The notes under the pieces were generated by a model. That model did not search any database. It saw nothing but the letters and a program-made list of their open reading frames with translations, and was not told the origin of the DNA. From positions 144,001 to 208,000 of the forward strand of contig JAQGDQ010000277.1 in the NCBI GenBank assembly GCA_030141605.1: DNA of 64,000 bases. Direction: 5' to 3'. Source of the DNA: Tubiluchus corallicola (lineage: Eukaryota > Priapulida > Priapulimorpha > Priapulimorphida > Tubiluchidae). This document shows, in pieces, positions 11,701 through 24,029 of this stretch (the first letter of the stretch is position 1; every line of letters begins with the position of its first letter). Made by a program: the position numbers and the translations under genes.

Positions 11701-14700
11701 TAGTATTAAACGATGGCTGAATAGCATAACATATCTCAAAAGTTGGTAGCTTTTCTAAAAATTTATACTAAATTTAAAGTTAGGATTTACAACTCTAAAT
11801 ATGTAACTGCTTAGGAATCTACCCACCTACCTAAATATCCATTCATTTTTCTACCGACTTTTCTGCCAACTGTACATACGTACCTACCTACATATCTCCC
11901 TACCTACCTCCCTACCTACATACATACCTACCTACGTATCTACGTACCTACCTAGCTACCTAAATACCAACGTATCTACTTACCTACCTGCCTACTAACC
12001 AACCTAGATACCTTCTGAAGTAGCTACCTATCTACTTACCTCCCTATCTACTATCCACCTGCTCGTCTGCCGGCTTGTCGCCTGCTGCCTACCTGCCTGT
12101 CTGTTTGTCAGCTCGCCTGCTTTTCTACATATTAACCTACGTTAAAACCAGTTTGCTAATTTATTTACAGTTGATTTTATGCTACTGTTTTTATAAAACC
12201 AAAGTTTTTTTTATATCAGGTGGCGCAAAACTTGCGCAGAAGTTATGATATTATAAGAAGAAAATGACGGGATCTTTCGAAAATTACCGCGCTGTATTGC
12301 GTACGCTTGTGTCTAAATCAAAACTTTCAGATTTTTCCAAAGATACAGAAGTTTTAAATCAACAAGTCAAAATAAATAAATAGATTAATTAATTAATTAA
12401 TAAATAAATGAATAAATGAATAAGTAAATGCTGTAAAAAAATTCGTATGTCACTATTGTTAAAATTTACCAGCACATGCTGTATGTGTCTGTCAAACTAG
12501 AAAAAAGCATTTTTCAAAAGCAAACACACTTTCTCACTTTTTCAAGGGTTATTTAGTGCCAGCACTCAACAATTTTTGCCTTTACTTATAAGTGTGCATC
12601 AAACTGCCTTGTGCTGTTGTCGTACACTTTCTCTTAAGATAGTTTACTTTCTGTTTTCGTTCTCTTAAAAGAAAACCGGCCTCGGCCTTAAACTATTTGT
12701 TCTGTAAAATATTGAATTGAAAGGGATGCATAAGAAGGAGTTAAGTTTAAGAATGATTTACGTAAAAGAATTATTACGGCAGTTATTCGTTGTTACATGC
12801 ATTTCACCGTTCGCTACATAGACGGACACTAGCGCCAGCACCTCGGAAAGGCTTTGCCCAAAAGCATGCGTTGTACTTTTCATCTGACGCGCGTTCAATT
12901 GTGATGTGGTGCACACGTTCGGAAACCCATGTGTGAAATTCGTAGAACATTTGCTTCAAATATTAATGTAATCTAACATTCGGGGCATTTTTTCTGCGCC
13001 ACTCGATAATTAACCTCATTTTAGCATTTTTCCCGAATTGACTATTGTCTAACTTCAGTATGGTTTTTATCGTTCGAAATCATTTATTGTATCGTATCGG
13101 ATTGTCTTAAAATAGTTTATTGTTATCGTATCATTGGGAAAAAGTATCGTGCCGTGTCGTTATCATATCAATTTGTATCCTTTAGCATCCCTACTAATAT
13201 AAACAAATAATTGCATTTAATGGTCAGCCAAACTGGCCTTTTCTGAAAGTATTGTAAATTAGCCTTTCTTAGGTAATAAAAAGCTCTCAAATAAAGGTCA
13301 AAAAGCAAATGTCTTATATCCATATCCATATATATTATATCTATTGGTTAAACTATATTAAAATAAATTAAACTACTTTATAATTATTATTTTATAGTCA
13401 TGAAACATTTTTATTTCTAGAAATAATATCCGTTAAGTATGATTTATTAAATCTTCCAGATATTTGTGGTTATTTTGTATGAAATCGCTATTTGTTTGCA
13501 CTTGTAAGAAAATAGTAGTGAATAGTGAAAGAAGTTAATTAATAGTGAAAGAAAACTATTGTTTTTTAAGCTACTCGTATGCATTTGGAGCACGAAAGCC
13601 CGCAGCAATTTTACTATTCAAATTTGAATTAAACATAATGTTCAAAATGTGAAAAAAGTTGTTATAGTGTGCGAGCGTTTTTTTGTTCTCTCTAAAATAT
13701 ACTAGGTTAGTAATAATTGTTTTAAATTCCTGTCAAGCTGTTACAGGTCTTATACTTTAGTCTTATACTGTTGATATCAAATTAACTGTATATGGCTACA
13801 AAATAATTGAATAGAACGTAAACGTGGTTCTACTCAATCTGTTAATGAATGATACTTAAGAATGTGAAATTGCCTCAATTATTCATAAATATCAAACAGT
13901 AAAAATATTTAAAATAAAAAATGTAACTTCACGCAAAGAAAAAAGTGCTGAAATGCAAGAGATTGGAAAATACGTTGATTACGTTGCTATTGCAAATTAA
14001 TTAATTTTGAGGCGCAATATATTTTAGCTAATAAGCAGTTGTAGACAATTTATAGACAATTGTAGTTTTTTTGGAAACAGTTACAACGACTTGTTAAAGT
14101 TAACCACTCTCTGGTTACCAAAATGACAACGCTCTTATGGTTTTGCTATTATCTTCGATCACATTGTTGTACCGATGAAATCACTAAAATTTTGTTTGCA
14201 TAAAACACAATGTTCCATGTCCCAGTCAGCAAAGCGACATTATCTTACGTTGACGAATGCCAACCTACTTATAATCATAGGCCCGTTTAGGCTTTTACAT
14301 TATCAGCTGATACTTACTGTCTCACGTGGCCACTAAACAGCGTCATTGCAGTACGACTGTAATTACATATTACGTAATCGGTTAGGTTATAAGGACCATC
14401 ATCTTTTAATTACAAATCTTCTTTATTAGCTATTCGCGTGGGAAATTGCCACGACAGGTAGAATCATTTTTGTGTGACACGTGTCATAAAAGCATTAAGC
14501 CTTTAATTAGCCAACCGTATAATATTGCAGGTGTGTTGTGGGTGGTAGACACTTGTACGTGGAGCAAATATCTCTTGATAATATAAAACTTTCAAAAATT
14601 TAACATTTCAAAGTATTTGAACTTGTAATTAAGCTGATATGTAATAAAGACAATTCCGAGTAAATGCACGATGCCATAATTCATTAATAAACTCACATTC

Positions 14701-17700
14701 CGTATAATTAATAAAAAATTAAAGGTAAAGATCTTAGTTGCTAACTTTTGTATTGTATTGAACTGAATACTTGACGATGATTTGAATACAAACCGAAGAT
14801 TTGTAACTCAAATCTTTGCCATTTAACTTTTTATTAATTACACTGAATATTCGTTTATTAATTAATTAAGTATTAATCGGAGTTATGTTTATATTGCATT
14901 GCTTGAAATTTTCGGACGATAGAGATACTGACAATCTATTGCATTTTAATCACATTAATGTTAATTACACTTGTTAATTATACTTACTTAAAAACAAAAC
15001 ACTTCTACGCCTAACGGTAATTAGTAATTAACTACTGCGTCTCAGACACACAACAGTCTTTTACAGAACACCATACGCTTCCCACAAAACAAACTTTTGA
15101 TAAAACCCCAGTGCTCTTAGAACGGCGTAAACCCAATCAGCACTATGTAATATTTCATTCGCTAAAGATAATGTCGTCGTATTCTTGCTACATCATCGCG
15201 TCATTAATATTTATTTGCCCATACAAGTTGTGCCGGCTTTGTCTGCGACTTGTTAATGCTTGGTTCAGCATCAGCTGTGATTACCTGGGGAGTCGTTAGA
15301 CTCCATTAAGCGGTGTACTGTCATCGATAAATCGTCCGACTAACATCACCAAGTAAGAACCATGCAGAGTAAGCAGTTATTTTAACTCAGAATTGTTTGC
15401 TGTGAAAATGGGGATGGTTTGAAGCCCCGCAGAGTTTTATGGCTTCCTATGTTGTGATATTTTAATCCTTTTTTGTTTTTCCGTTCTTTTTTGTTCCTTT
15501 ATTTTTTCATAATTACTTTTCGCCTATTTCCTTCTTATTTTTATTTCATTCGTTCGTTTATCCATTCATTCATTCACTCATTTTCATTCATTCATTCAAA
15601 TCATTCATTCATTCATTCATTCATTCATTCATTCATTCATTCATTCATTCATTATCTCTTTATTTTGTTTTTCTTTCTTTCTTTCATTCATTCATTCTTT
15701 CTTTTGTTTTTCTTTCTCTCTTTGTTCCTTTCATCTTCTTTCTCTTTGCTTTTTTCCTTCTTCCCTTGTTTCCGTTTTTTCTCATTCATTTTTCTTTCTT
15801 CTTCTCTTCCTCCCTTTCTTCATTATTTTCTCAATTTCTTCTTTTTCACTCAAACTTGAGTGAACACAAAATAATTTTATAACTCCACAAAGTAAGTCAC
15901 GTATTGATATTCACAATACTTAACGAAATTGTACTAAAATGAGTAGTCTTTACTAAACAAACTATTAATAAATACATTACTATTAACACATTAATCTACT
16001 TCTTTCCACCTTATGTCCAACAAAAGTCACAAGTGTGCCAAATTTTGCAATTCAAAAGTCAGGATTATTCAAGTTTATTTTAGTTTTATATTGGACATTT
16101 ATTTCAAACGCAAAGCGAGAAGGTGAACGATGGATTTTGCTCTTTCGAAAAGCCATTCACGCGCTAAAATCGCAATTTGCAATTTGAGGGTTAAGGAAAA
16201 CCTAGCAGCAAGTTTAATGAAAAAGCGACTACGCGGTGATGCGTCGTAAACTCGGTTTTGATATGACATATTAACGACAGTAACGACAGTAATAAAGCAC
16301 GATGTTATAATCTAACAGAGTATTAAACGCGAGCGAAGTTTGTTATATGCAAGTTATGTAAAAAGACGGCCAATACTTGCAGAATATCTGTAGCAAGACG
16401 GCCAATACTTCCTTCCTATATTGATTTGGATAAAACCGCAGATCTGATTATTTGCCCCGTCTGTGACAGGAATTAAAAAATAATGACTCAAAAAGAAAGA
16501 GAAATTATAGTTCTCCCTGAAAAGGCTTATTCACAAAAAAAGAATTCTTTGTTGCCGTTTAATTCTCAAAGAATGAGTCTGAATGTAAGACAGTGTAAGC
16601 CGCATTCTAAGGTTTCGCTGACTTTTTCAAAGCAATTTTTGACAGAAATTAGTTTAATATCGATCATTTCGAGTTAGTTTTGTCGGAATATATGTTTCAT
16701 TATGATGATATGGGTGCGGGCTAGCCTGGGTCTGTGGGTGAAATGGTTGTCGGTAAGCCTTTTGCACCTTTTAGGAAAGGTTAGAAAATCTTATGAAAAG
16801 GTAACAAAGTATTGTGCACTTGATATTGATTAAATAGTTTAGTTTGAGTTATTTCAGCATTGCATGCAACCGTGCAAGCCAGAAGCAAAGGCGTCTATAC
16901 AATTCTTAGATAAAAGCGCTTTATAGAATCGGGAATCAACAAAGCACAGGTCCTATTGATTGTAGACATTTAGGGACACAAACAACCATTAGGACGCATT
17001 TAACAGGTGCAAAGGACATCAAAAGTCATTGTGATTTAGCAGTAAAGATTAAGCAACAACGGACAGCAACTGGCCGTAGTTACAAGAGTATTTAAAAAGA
17101 TCAGTGTTCATTGAAAATGTCAACAATATGAACATTCTTCAAATAGGATTTTATTGCCGATCGGTTTCGTATAATTGTTGACCGTACATTTTGCATCCAG
17201 ATGGGCTGAACATCGCAAAACAATGCATAGATCTCATACATGCCAAGATATTCTAGTATTTGAAGCAAAAAAAGCGTTAAAACGGGGCATTGTGTTTTGG
17301 GGAGTTCAGTGGCAAAATGGCAGCTCCGTGGTTCCGAATGATTTTTTTTATTTATTTTTAAATTGACAGTTTCGTTACAACTGACATGTTTTGTTTGTGG
17401 GGCGGTAAGACAGTTTCATGCTATGAAGATATGTAGTCTGTAAGTTAAAGAATATTAACTACCGACTGAATTGAATTGTACTTGTTTTAGATACCTTGAA
17501 AATGAACAGTAATTTTCGAATCGGGTCGACAATAAAATTCTATTTTGAGGAAGTTGTACTTATTTGCCAGTAATATGAACATTTTATAGTACTTGGTAGA
17601 AACGTAATTGAGTGTGAACTAAATAACGTTATTAATAGTCAGTTAACTCCAAATTTAACAGTGTAACTTTACAAACAGTTCTGCAGCCCGTGAAGTTCTG

Positions 17701-18548
17701 TAGCTCGCTAAGATGTCTTTCAAACCTAGGAATTAAAATCTCCTTTCTGAAGACAATCCTGTTCACCATTAAATCTTCACTGACAAATTTCGAGCTCTGA
17801 TTTGATCAAAATTATATTTAAGATATTTTATTTAAGAGTTTCTCTATGCAGTTATAGAAAATAAAGATCTTGTATTTGATATTACATGTTTTTGTAATAT
17901 CATGGCGTTAGTGCATTAAAGCCTGACTTATTTACAGACTTCATTTTTTGTAACTTTAATTCAACTTCATTTTTCTTTTAGGTCTGGTTTCAAAATCGAC
18001 GGGCTAAATGGAAAAAGAGAAAGAAGACAACAAACGTATTCCGGACGCCAGGGGCACTGCTGCCATCGCATAACCTACCGCCATTTGGTTCAATGAACAT
18101 GAACGACTCATTTTTTTCACCAGGTCCTGCGGACAGCACCAGATGGATGTCTCAGATGTCCGGCGGCACCGGACTGTCATTACCACCATCCTTACCACGC
18201 CAAACTCTGGGCCAATCGTTGTCACCAACAGTGTCCTGCGTGGGTCAATCAAACATGACGTCCTTGTCGAATAACAACAATGGTGGGTCATTGTACCACA
18301 CCCCATACACGCTCGGGTCGCTTACACCGACCAATAACGGGATAGGATCGGCGACGTCCGTGTCACCGCCAGCGTCCTCGTCATCGCCGTGCAGCATGAT
18401 GGATGGTAATGACGCTTGGAGAGGAACAAGCATTGCTGCACTCAGACGGAAGGCACTTGAACATACGGTGAATTGCATTGGTGGAGTGGGCGGAGTAACA
18501 GGAATGGGTGGGGTGACAGGTATGAGCAGCATGGCTTCTTTTCGATAA
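8640..18548 (+). CDS. otp: Orthopedia homeobox transcription factor (3 exons)
   Basis: Exons 8640-8742, 11068-11321 and 17982-18548 join in frame (924 nt, 307 residues). The homeodomain spans residues 74-133 (11184-11321 plus 17982-18023), with recognition-helix residues V47, Q50, N51 and R53 and a K/R-rich end followed by [14 protein letters not shown], the conserved post-homeodomain segment of Orthopedia. The C terminus carries the OAR motif [19 protein letters not shown] (residues 265-283). Otp is a nuclear paired-like regulator of neuroendocrine neuron fate in bilaterians (family knowledge). The intron splitting the homeodomain between residues 46 and 47 is common in Prd-like genes. The N terminus is short and diverges from vertebrate OTP. 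A glycine/methionine-rich repeat (GVTGM twice) follows the OAR motif. Downstream AATAAA motifs start at 18697. Confidence 0.96.
9964..9990. repeat. Perfect 12-bp inverted repeat in otp intron 1
   Basis: Arms TATGCAAAGTCA and TGACTTTGCATA are separated by three bases. Each arm holds a POU-like ATGCAAA core. It could be a paired transcription-factor site or a small hairpin; there is no direct evidence of function. Confidence 0.4.
10652..10925. repeat. Degenerate ~45-bp tandem repeat in otp intron 1
   Basis: About six diverged units share the pattern 'gcaacatagttgaaaacgt' followed by 'acgaaaggctct' and a T-rich end. The array ends about 140 bases before the exon 2 acceptor. Confidence 0.55.
11068..11321 (+). 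CDS. otp: otp exon 2 (first 46 homeodomain residues)
   Basis: Acceptor AATTTCAG|GTATTAG, donor GTACAG|GTATGT. It encodes a His/Gln/Ser-rich linker, then homeodomain helices 1 and 2 and the start of helix 3 ([20 protein letters not shown] onward to ESRVQ). The exon ends on a codon boundary. Confidence 0.95.
11818..12113. repeat. Degenerate (CCTA)n / (CTAC)n tetranucleotide region
   Basis: About 300 bases of imperfect CTAC/CCTA units that degrade into CTGC/CTGT variants towards the 3' end, as in an old decaying microsatellite. Confidence 0.8.
12372..12430. repeat. (TAAA)n/(TTAA)n microsatellite
   Basis: Interrupted TAAA, TTAA and TGAA tetranucleotide units. Confidence 0.7.
14200..14560. promoter_or_regulatory. 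Possible enhancer block in otp intron 2
   Basis: Composition is less AT-biased than its surroundings, with clustered motifs: homeodomain-type TTTAATTAG (twice TTTAATTA), a CACGTG E-box inside GACACGTGTC, a T-box-like AGGTGTG, and a Gli-like TGGGTGGTA. This is motif clustering only, with no test of conservation. Confidence 0.25.
15110..15340. promoter_or_regulatory. Possible second enhancer block in otp intron 2
   Basis: A balanced-composition stretch with CCCAATCAG, GATTACC (K50-type site), CAGCTG (E-box) and a Cut/Onecut-like ATCGATAAATCG. It also contains a short open frame (15111-15299) without coding character. Inference from composition and motifs. Confidence 0.22.
15557..15653. repeat. 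(CATT)n microsatellite within a pyrimidine-rich tract
   Basis: Near-perfect ATTC repeats inside a T/C-rich tract of about 15465-15860. The 128-codon open frame across it is a product of the repeat. Confidence 0.9.
17982..18548 (+). CDS. otp: otp exon 3 (rest of homeodomain, transactivation and OAR region)
   Basis: Acceptor TTTTCTTTTAG|GTCTGG. It begins [15 protein letters not shown], completing the homeodomain, continues through Pro/Ser/Asn-rich sequence and the OAR motif, and stops at TAA (18546-18548). Two long open frames on the opposite strand here are shadows of this exon. Confidence 0.95.
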   Translation, partial: VWFQNRRAKWKKRKKTTNVFRTPGALLPSHNLPPFGSMNMNDSFFSPGPADSTRWMSQMSGGTGLSLPPSLPRQTLGQSLSPTVSCVGQSNMTSLSNNNNGGSLYHTPYTLGSLTPTNNGIGSATSVSPPASSSSPCSMMDGNDAWRGTSIAALRRKALEHTVNCIGGVGGVTGMGGVTGMSSMASFR

Positions 18549-18696
18549 CATGTTCTGCTGTCCTGATATTGTAAATTATTATTAAAAATTATTTTCTAGT
18601 CAGTGCATAAACAATGTTTTTGATTGTAAAAAGGGCAACTTACAATAGATATCGAAAAATGTTAAATTACTGCCATTGCGTAAAGAGTCTATAAGA

Positions 18697-18702
18697 AATA
18701 AA
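18697..18702 (+). promoter_or_regulatory. Poly(A) signal candidate for otp
   Basis: AATAAA about 150 bases after the otp stop codon. Further copies lie near 18905 and 19081, so the 3' UTR could be longer. Confidence 0.4.
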
Positions 18703-20478
18703 AATTACTTGTTCAGATAAATATAAGAAACGAAAATAATTATTAAGAGGAAATTATTATAAACAGAGTAGTTTTTACGATGTCCTTAAACGGATATATG
18801 TAACGAGTTTACAATCCAGTGAAGTTGTTAGGAAATTATTGCACGATTTTTAAAAATATATATTTATATAAAACGAACATAAATCACTAACCAGAAGTAG
18901 AAGGTAAATAAATGGTCGGTGATTATTTTATTAATTTGTGTTAAACATAATGCTACACATGATCACAGTGCCATAAGCCCGTGCTGTTAAAACAGAAACG
19001 GATGTCGTAAAATGGGCTAATGTTAGACTATGAGCTTCAGGCTATAAGTAGAACAGTCACTGCTTTTTCCTTTCCTTGGTTAATAAAGAAAAAAAAACAG
19101 TTTATATGCTATTTTCTTATTTTTAAGAAAGCTTGAAGCGCACTGTCTGATATTAACCTGCATGTATACGACATTCGTACATTTTACCATATTTCGAAAT
19201 CCACACTTACCATTTGAACCAACTATACCAATTTATTGCTCTCAATATTTTCTTTTGGGGAACTCTTGTGATTAATATCACGTTTGTGTCACCCAAATAA
19301 GGTCCCATGTTACACCGCCATCTTTTATTCTGTTCTTTATCTGCTAACTCTTGCCAAAGTTCGTAATTTACATGCAAGATATAGCCAATGTTTTGTTCAG
19401 TTAATGGTTCTGGTATATTTTTCCCTTATAAGCGTTGGCCGTATAGCAGCGTATGGTTCATTTGATTTTGCACCATCTTCTTGAAAAATTGTCATGTTGC
19501 CTCGCCACTGTTAACTCTAATCGATATAATTATATTATAGAAACAATTTTTATCGCACGCTTATAAAATTTGCACTAAATATTTATTTACAGTATATTTT
19601 CCTGAGGTAAACATATTTGAATTGACTCGAAATTGTGCATTTTATAGTAGTGAAGTTTACTTTTCAGAAAATAAGAACCCCTCAATCACTGTTGCATAAA
19701 AATATGATGTATTGTTAATCGTTTTCAAAAACGTTGTAACCGAATTTTCGCCATAATATCAGGTTATAGCGAGCAAAGATTAAGTGCAAAAGATTTTAAG
19801 TTTAATAAATTTAATCTTAATAAATGATAAATAATCCAATTCTAGATTTTATTTGAAAAATCAGGTTCTTATACAGGCTGTATATTAACAGGAAAATTGC
19901 AAATTCCAATATATAATAAATTTTTTGGATCAGTAAATTCAGTACTAAATTACAATGTAAAGTGCTTTCCTGCAACTGTACATTATTGTCTTTATTTTGC
20001 CTGATTACCTTTTCTAATTAAGTTAACGTGATAGAATGACCATTTAGGCACTACAATAATAATTAACTTATCATACTACACGTTTTGGTGCTTTGGCCTG
20101 GTTACATAATTATAATCTTGTTCAAAACCCTTATTGTTTTTTAATATACAACTACAGCGTTTCAAGAGATCATGAGTCAATATTACTTTCCAGATAAATA
20201 AGAGAATATTTAGCACTATTTATATTACCTATGTATTATAGCTTCATTGTCGTATGATGTGTAAAATAGACCGTCACTGTATTACTTATTCACACAATAA
20301 AATATTTTGTTGTGATAATTATTGGCTTGCACGCAAGTATGTTATTGTTATTGTCAGTTTTGTAAAATTGGTATTAGAAGCAGGTTTGCTATCGGCATCT
20401 GGTTATATCAGCAAAAGAAGATTCGTAAGACTTGGAAACTCAGTCGGTATTGTCAAGATTATCATTAATAATGGCACA

Positions 20479-20523
20479 AACTCAAAACTAATTAAATTAG
20501 TTATTATTAATTTAATTAGTTAT
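20479..20523. repeat. AT-rich inverted repeat
   Basis: ACTAATTAAATTA and its reverse complement are separated by a short spacer, so a small hairpin is possible. The sequence is also a cluster of TAATTA homeodomain cores. Confidence 0.5.
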
Positions 20524-20611
20524 AATCACTAGTGGGAGCCATGAAATATATGAAGAGCAAAATTTGGTTGGCCAATATAATGGATGAATTTCGGACTGTC
20601 TTAATCACTGG

Positions 20612-20740
20612 GCAATACAGTGACCTAGTGGCCTAAGCCGTCTGCTTTGCAAGCACAAGGTCCCTGGTTTAAATCCAGGACGTAGTCTAATTTTCACATT
20701 TCCTGTTCTTCCAGTTTTGGTTTAAAAATGTAATTAATTG
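20612..20740 (+). mobile_element. tRNA-derived SINE head
   Basis: A tRNA-like segment with an A-box-like GTGGCCTAAGCC, an anticodon-arm-like CTGCTTTGCAAGCAC (loop reading TGC) and a B-box-like GGTTTAAATCC inside a perfect CCTGG/CCAGG T-stem. The acceptor stem does not pair and the T-loop lacks the TTC, so it is not a working tRNA gene. Pol III SINEs commonly start this way; the 3' boundary is uncertain. Confidence 0.65.
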
Positions 20741-21689
20741 TTAATTTGCACTATCGCTTGGAAAGTTTATTGCCATGTTACCACAATTAGCTAAACAACT
20801 ACAAAGTTGCTTTTAAAGCATCATATCCCCGGTAATTGTGGTGACATTGCTTGTCCGTTTTGCCTTTTCAGGCATGTTTGCTTTTGGGTTGGGTTCCTAA
20901 TGAAGTTGTACCTTTCTAGAGAGACTCCCTGACTAGTGTGACCACCGTGGATTGCAGAAAATCTGGTGTCATGTAATAGAAGCACAAGTATAATAACTGG
21001 GAGCAATTGCATCTCTGGAATGTTCCTGTTTGATATTAAGATTAAACTGTAAAGTAATAATAAAAATCCGGTTAGATTCGACGAACTAATTATAGCGCTA
21101 TTGTTATTTTTAGAAATTTATTGAAAGTTAATATCAGTCAAAACAGGAACAAAATTACAATTGCTGAATTTATGAATCACGATAATCTTAGTGGCATTAA
21201 ACTTAGTTTCATAAGCCTACTACATTGAACTTAATATATACATATACATTATAACCTCTTCTCTATAGCCATGCATAACCATGAAGCGATTTTACACCTC
21301 TGTTTGAGAATCATCGTGGTAGCTGCAGAAAAGGCAGAAAATTTCAAATGTAGGCTCAAAAAATTCCTAATTACCGAGTAAGAATTTCTTGTAGTTTATT
21401 ACAAGATGAGCGTCGTTCGTCGAATAGCTACAAAGAAAATGAAAAATCTAATTAGTGAGAGACTGGTGGTTTATATAACTAGCTGTGCACGTCCTAACTT
21501 TTTTCATGAAGACAGGACTTTTCATGGTAGATAGAGGGGTCGTATAGGTTATGGGTGCGCCCTCTGAACTTCAACATACGTACGTAATCATATGAAAATA
21601 TTACTTTTGCAGTAATTGTTTAATTTGTTTGAATATCATTTTCCAGTTTTATTTTGAAAGGCCTTTTAACAATTTCTAAAGCCATTTTG

Positions 21690-22200
21690 GCCGAAGCCCG
21701 TGCTTAATCAAGCGTAAAGGTCTGGGCTTGCGTGATGTATGCTTTAACAGGACGGTAATGGTTTTACTGTGATAACCAGGTATGTAATTAGGCTGGTTTA
21801 TGTCATGTCAATAACATTGACGGCGGAGAGGAACGCTGTCGCTAATGTAGACATTATGACCGCAACAATTCCCGCGCAAATAGAGATGCATTCGTTTAAC
21901 ACGCAACGAAGATCCATTTATGCTTCATTAGAAAACAAGTCTCCACGTTTACCTGCAGCTAATTGTTTTCGTGAATAAGGTAGAAAAGCATGCAACAACG
22001 CACGTGCATTTGCGGCCGGGCGATTTTAGTATTGAAGGAGGTTTTCATTTGTGGTCGAATTGAAAACGGCTAAGTGAGAGACAGATGGGGATAAAATCAA
22101 TGCAGGAACGCACGTGGGAATAGGGAAAACACGGAGGACACAGAGATAATGACGATAATAGCAAATTGACGCACAATTAAGATTCAACGTCAATGATTTA
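21690..22200. promoter_or_regulatory. Possible enhancer block 3' of otp
   Basis: About 500 bases of clearly more balanced composition than the flanks, with TAATTAG, GCTAATTG, repeated ACGCACGTG (E-box), GACAGATG and GATAATGACGATAAT. The 69-codon open frame in it shows no family signature. Non-coding regulation is my preferred reading, unproven. Confidence 0.25.
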
Positions 22201-22566
22201 TGGTGGTTCGATGTGCATGCTTTTAAAACAGAATCGAGTTTGCATGTTGAGTATAGCAGTAAAAATATATTGGATATACAATGGTTTTATTTAGTAACGC
22301 GTTAAATTGATTTATAATCATAAATAAGTTCCCATAAGGCTTACATTTTTATAGTTTCAGAAACTACAAATAGTTTTTTATTAAAGATTCTCAATGTCAA
22401 ACAAATCACTAAAGTCACAGTGTAAAATGTGTGCAATAAATTCTAAAATTTTGCTAAAACAATCGCTCAGCGTCATTACAGAACTAGAATTACACGGAAA
22501 TTACGGAAATATAAGTTCAAAATTGTCCTAGTGCACGTAATTTCCAAATTTTAAAACAATTGTCTG

Positions 22567-22702
22567 CATAATGGCGCGTTCAAACGTAAATACTTCTCTC
22601 GATACTTGTTGCTCAACTTCTCTCTGAGAGACCGTCCATACGTTGCACCTTTATTCTCAGAGTAGCAAGAGAAGTTTCTACATCTGAACGCGCCATAATG
22701 CA
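22567..22702. mobile_element. MITE with GCATAATGGCGCGTTCA terminal inverted repeats
   Basis: The left end GCATAATGGCGCGTTCA is matched, with one change, by the reverse complement of the right end. The arms continue imperfectly through ACTTCTCT and TTGCTC. No coding capacity. The element at 34696-34860 begins with the closely related GGCGTGTTCAGAC. Confidence 0.65.
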
Positions 22703-24029
22703 AATGTCTGCAGCAACTTTTCTATATGATGTGATATATGAAAGTACTGTGCAGTCAAAATTGGGACTATGCGGGGATGCTTTCTGATCAGAAACAATTT
22801 TTTTTATTTGTTTTTATAAATCACTATAATTATTATTTTTATCGTTTTACTTAATTTTACTTAATACACTGAAGATGCTCACAACAAAGTTGTCATGAAT
22901 GGATTCTATACTTTCACTAGTACATTTCAGTATGTAGGAACTAGATTAACGAATGAATGGGTTGTTCACTAGTACGTATTACATACTGTTTCTGTACCCT
23001 TCCGATTTGTGAAACTAATTTTTAAAATGTAAGTTTGCATTACGCATAATATTATTAATAATTATTCTACTTTACTTTATGCATGTTTATAGTTGTAGAT
23101 ATTCAATTAAAAAGCCAAAACTCTGTAGTGTCATTGAGAAAAGTGAATGTGCTATTGTGAAAGGATTGTAAAGTTAACAGTTTTGAGTTAAAAAGAGTAT
23201 AACAAATAACATTATTAACAGAATTATTAATTAATGTATAAGGAGCAATCGATCAAACGTACATTTTGATAACATAGGAAAAGTTCTGCTATTGCAAAGA
23301 TAATCAAAATTTGTTTTTTGAATTTTTTGCTATTGCGTCTTTGCTGTTTTTAAAAGATTTAATGCTAAAGAGCTATGCGTTTGCTTAAACTGAAATGGCT
23401 AAAAAAGTACCCTATATTGTCGCGTACTATGCGTGCACTTACAAGCCATTAGGCATGATATTAATAAAAAGCAAGGATAAAGCATCCTGTTCGCTGTTTA
23501 TTCCTAATTTATATTGATTCTAATAAGTCTATGTACACCAAATTTAATTTAATTTATTAATATAAATTTAACTCCAGTTGTTTAGTATTAATAATATATT
23601 TGCAAATTTATGTCTAACTAGGGTGTATAGTGTAGCTAGGCACACACTTTTAATTGAATCGTTCGAATGAAACATTGAAGGTAAAAATATGCAGCGTTTT
23701 TTCAAATAAGAAATTTGAAAGAAAGGCGAGTTGCAGTAACGTTAAAAAGCGCTTTTTCTATGTAATTTCGTCAAAAACTGAAATGTAAAGCAAGTCTTGA
23801 AAATTTTAGGCCATCGACGATGGAGTTCTTATCTTAATTTTATTTTATTTTTGCTTGTAGGGTCAATAATAGAGGACGTATTTCATATAGAAATATACAA
23901 GGAATCAAGCACTTTTGCTGACCTTCCACCAAACTTTATATTTCTTTTTCAGATATAAATTTTTATTTTTATTAAATTTCTAAATACATCAGCAGGACGA
24001 TCAACGCCTTCAGGATGTTTCTTCAGGAT

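Larger units (their letters stand above)
11322..17981. other. otp intron 2: mostly AT-rich, with repeats and possible regulatory blocks
   Basis: This 6.7-kb intron holds a degenerate CCTA/CTAC tetranucleotide stretch, a TAAA/TTAA stretch, a CATT microsatellite, a pyrimidine-rich tract, and two blocks of more balanced composition (14200-14560, 15110-15340) listed separately. A direct repeat of 'aagacggccaatactt' occurs at about 16362 and 16395. No exon is apparent. Confidence 0.6.

Noticed and set aside
15473-15859. 128-codon Phe/His/Ser-rich frame
   Set aside because: Product of the CATT microsatellite and pyrimidine tract.
20612-20690. tRNA-Ala gene
   Set aside because: Acceptor stem does not pair, the T-loop is TTTAAAT and the anticodon stem is imperfect; a SINE head fits better.
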